NCBI GenBank assembly: GCA_964059195.1
Contig: CAXKWD010000014.1
Location: 2,170,001-2,234,000, forward strand
Reading direction: 5' to 3'
Origin: Ectobius pallidus
Taxonomy: Eukaryota > Arthropoda > Insecta > Blattodea > Ectobiidae
Length of the DNA: 64,000 bases
The translations under genes were made by a program, and so were the position numbers. Below, one piece after another: positions 61,201-64,000 of this stretch (position 1 is its first letter; every line of letters starts with the position of its first letter). The notes beneath the pieces are model-generated. The model saw only the letters and a program-made list of their open reading frames with translations, did not search any database and was not told where the DNA came from.

Positions 61201-64000
61201 TTTAAACCGGAAACTGTTGCCTAGCAATGTCATCGAAAAGAACTGTTGCTTAGCAATGTCATTTTTTAACACAATATTGCTACCTATTAAAAGCTTTTAA
61301 AAAAAGATACTGTTGCGTAGCAATGTCAATTTCTGACACGAAACCTTTACCTTTCAATGCATTTTTCAAAGTAGAAACTTCTTCCTAGCAATGTAATTTT
61401 TAAATACAATTTGACTGCCTAACAATGTAATTTTTCTATCACGAAAGTTTTCCCTAGCCATGCTAGTCTATACCGGAAACTGTTGCCTAGCAATGAAGTT
61501 TTAAAACACCTGACTGTTGCTTAGCAATGACATTTTGAATAAGAAACTGTAGCTTAGCAATGCCATCTCCAAACACGAAACTGTTGCCTAGCAATGTCAT
61601 CTATAAGGAATAGTTTTTAATCCTTCAATGATCAATAGATACAATGAAAATATCGGTGATATGCTAATGTCAAAACATGGTTTGTAAATTTTACTTTAAT
61701 AGAAAGAATACTGATGCTTAGCAATGAGTTTTAAAACACGAAAGTGTTGCCTAGCAATGCCATTTTAAACCGGAAACTGTTGCCAGCAATGGCATCAAAA
61801 AGAACTGTTGATAAGCAATGTAATTTTAAACACATTATTGCTACCTATTATAAACTTTTAAATAATATACTGTTGCGTAGCAATGTCAATTTCTGACACG
61901 AAACCTTTACCTTTCAATGCATTTTTCAAATTCGAAACTTCTTCCTAGCAATGTAATTTTTAAAGACAATTTGGCTACCTAACAATGCAATTTTTCTATC
62001 ACGAATGTTTTGCCTAGTCATGCCAGTCTAAACCGGAAACTGTTGCCTAACAATGAAGTTTTATAACAACTGACTGTTGCTTAGCAATGACATTTTGAAT
62101 AAGAAACTGTAGCTTAGAAATGCCATCTCCAAATACAAAACTGTTGCCTAGCAATGTCATCTGTAAGGAATAGTTCTTAATCCTTCAATGATCAATACAT
62201 ACAATGAAAATATCGGTGATATGCTAATGTCAAAACATGGGTTGTAAATTTTACTTTAATAGAAAGAATACTGCTGCCTAGCAATGAGTTTTAAAACACG
62301 AAAGTGTTGCCTGGCAATGCCATTTTAAACCAGAAACTGTTGCCTAGCAATGTCATCAAAAAGAACTGTTGCTTAGGAATGTCATCTTTAACACAATATT
62401 GCTACCTATTTAAAGCTTTTAAAAAAAGATACTGTTGCGTAGCAATGTCAATTTCTGACACGAAACCTTTACCTTTCAATGCATTTTCCAAAGTCAAAAC
62501 TTCTTCCTAGCAATTTAATTTTTAAAGACAATTTGGCTGCCTATCAATGTAATTTTTCTATCACGAATGTTTTGCCTAACCATGCCAGTCTAAACCGGAA
62601 ACTGTTGCCAAGCAATGAAGTTTTAAAACACCTGACTGTTGCTTAGCAATGACATTTTGAATAAGAAACTGTAGCTTAGCAATGCCATCTCCAAATACGA
62701 AACTGTTGCCTAGCAATGTCATCTATAAGGAATACCCTTTAATCCCTCAATGATCAATACATACAATGAAAATATCGGTGATATGCTAATGGCATAACAG
62801 GGGTTGTAAATTTTTCTTTAATAGAAAAGAATACTGTTGCCTAGCAATGAGTTTCAAAACACGAAAGTGTTGCCTAGCAATGCCATTTTAAACCGGAAAC
62901 TGTTGCCTAGCAATGCCATCAAAAAGAACTGTTGATTAGCAACGTCATTTTTGAACACAATATTGCTACCTATTATAAACGTTTTTAAAATATATTGTTG
63001 TGTAGCAATGTCAATATCAGACACAAATATTTTACGTTTCAATGCATTTTTCATGTCGAAACTTTTTCCTTGCAATGTAATTTTTAAAGACAATTTGGCT
63101 GCCTAACAATGTAATTTTTCTATCACGAAAGGTTTGCCTAGCAATCCCAGTCTAAACCGGAAACTGTTGCCTAGCAATTAAGTTTTAAAACAGCTGACTC
63201 TTGCTTAGCAATGACATTTTTAACATGAAACTGTAACTTAGCAATGCCATCTCCAAATACGAAACTGTTGCCTAGCAATGTCTTCTATAAGGAAAAGTTT
63301 TTGATCCTTCAATGATCAATTCATACAATGAAAATATCGGTGATATGCTAATGTCAAAACATGGGTTGTAAATTTTACTTTAATAGAAAGAATACTGTTG
63401 CCTAGCAATTAGTTTTAAAACACGAAAGTGTTGCCTAGCAATGCCATTTTAAACCGGAAACTGTTGCCTAGCAATGTCATCAAAAAGAACTGTTGCTTAG
63501 CAATGTCATTTTTTAACACAATATTGCTACCTATTAAAAGCTTTTAAAAAAAGATACTGTTGCGTAGCAATGTCAATTTCTGACACGAAACCTTTACCTT
63601 TCAATGCATTTTTCAAAGTAGACACTTCTTCCTAGCAATGTAATTTTTAAATACAATTTGACTGCCTAACAATGTAATTTTTCTATCACGAAAGTTTTCC
63701 CTAGCCATGCTAGTCTAAACCGGAAACTGTTGCCTAGCAATGAAGTTTTAAAACACCTGACTGTTGCTTAGCAATGACATTTTGAATAAGAAACTGTAGC
63801 TTAGCAATGCCATCTCCAAATACGAAACTGTTGCCTAGCAATGTCATCTATAAGGAATACCCTTTAATCCCTCAATGATCAATACATACAATGAAAATAT
63901 CGGTGATATGCTAATGGCATAACAGGGGTTGTAAATTTTTCTTTAATAGAAAAGAATACTGTTGCCTAGCAATGAGTTTTAAAACACGAAAGTGTTGCCT
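47584..64000 (+). repeat. Right copy of the 16.4-kb block, cut by window end
   Basis: This stretch repeats 7567-23983. In order it holds the end of the hybrid B monomer and E-F, then the six-mer at 49257-52630, the five-mer at 52631-55443, A-B-C1'-B-D-G' at 55444-58816, C1-B/E-G at 58817-60501, A-B-D-G' at 60502-62747 and the start of a six-mer at 62748. No base difference from the left copy was found at the diagnostic sites compared, though a full alignment was not run. The left end is a crossover junction with an F monomer. Confidence 0.85.

Larger units (their letters stand above)
1..64000. repeat. Satellite DNA array, ~562-bp monomer, ~112 copies
   Basis: The entire window is one head-to-tail tandem array in a single orientation, interrupted only by two short LINE fragments. 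The conserved motif CAATGATCAAT recurs every 560-564 bp from position 248 to the end, for example at 248, 1373, 4744, 9240, 22731, 26105 and 41947. Neighbouring monomers differ by many point changes and small indels, while monomers several kilobases apart can be almost identical, which is the mark of higher-order homogenisation. No unique sequence, array boundary, tRNA, rRNA or intact gene is present, so every stretch longer than 300 bases is satellite. Such arrays usually form centromeric, pericentromeric or telomere-adjacent heterochromatin; which of these applies cannot be told from the window. Confidence 0.98.

Noticed and set aside
1..64000. CRISPR array
   Set aside because: The short units are degenerate, the intervening sequence is itself repeated, there are no unique spacers and no cas genes, and the context is eukaryotic.

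Overview
The whole 64 kb window lies inside one tandem-repeat (satellite DNA) array. No array edge and no intact gene is visible. The basic monomer is about 562 bp and A+T-rich, and roughly 112-113 copies are head to tail in one orientation. The only foreign DNA is a 5'-truncated non-LTR (LINE) retrotransposon fragment, present twice (29376-29680 and 33060-33403, coding on the minus strand). Its protein has the carboxy-terminal motifs of endonuclease/reverse-transcriptase ORFs that are very common in arthropod genomes (EMW-W-RR, SWVDR-TNEEVL, GH--RH-GL, GK-RGRPR). Together with the absence of any bacterial gene this points to a metazoan, most likely arthropod, heterochromatic or centromeric region. 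I cannot name the species.

The repeat is nested on four levels. (1) Each 562-bp monomer is built from about 16 degenerate units of 29-38 bp, most carrying the core CYTAGCAATG. (2) The monomers fall into about eight types, which I label by diagnostic bases around a conserved box: A (CTACAAGG before the box), B (CTTCTATAAGG, then AATTCATAC), C1 and C2 (GGCATAACAGGG; C1 also has GAGTTTCAAAAC, C2 has GCCATAAAAAAG), D (CATGGTTTGTAA, ACTGATGCTTAGC), E (GGCAAAACATGGG with TTTTGCTTT), F (usually ATAACGAATAG, with AACAAGAAAGTG), and G/G' (AGTTCTTAATCC, ACTGCTGCC; G' also has a GGCAATG and a TAGGAATG subunit). (3) Types follow each other in a preferred order C1-B-C2-E-F-G, a six-monomer higher-order repeat (HOR) of about 3,374 bp. 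Derived four-, five- and seven-monomer versions and a second family of blocks (A-B-D-G' and A-B-C1'-B-D) also occur. (4) A block of 16.4 kb (7567-23983) recurs at 47584-64000 at a constant offset of 40,017 bp, which is exactly 70 monomers plus the two LINE inserts, with no difference at any diagnostic base I compared.

Layout, phased on the conserved box: 1-4743 A-family and D-E-F-G blocks; 4744-9239 two four-monomer derivatives; 9240-15426 one six-mer and one five-mer; 15427-22730 A/D family; 22731-36885 four consecutive six-mers, the second and third carrying the LINE; 36886-41946 mosaic A/D family; 41947-49256 a six-mer and a hybrid seven-mer; 47584-64000 the repeat of 7567-23983.

Short open frames of 66-89 codons recur on both strands. 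They follow from many subunits being 33 bp (11 codons) long, and I do not regard them as genes. What is informative here is the record of array evolution: crossover junctions clustered at a conserved box, a LINE insertion that was copied with its HOR unit and later lost 39 bp in one copy, and hundreds of copies of a short dyad motif resembling an RFX X-box. Monomer counts and identity statements are by eye, not computed.
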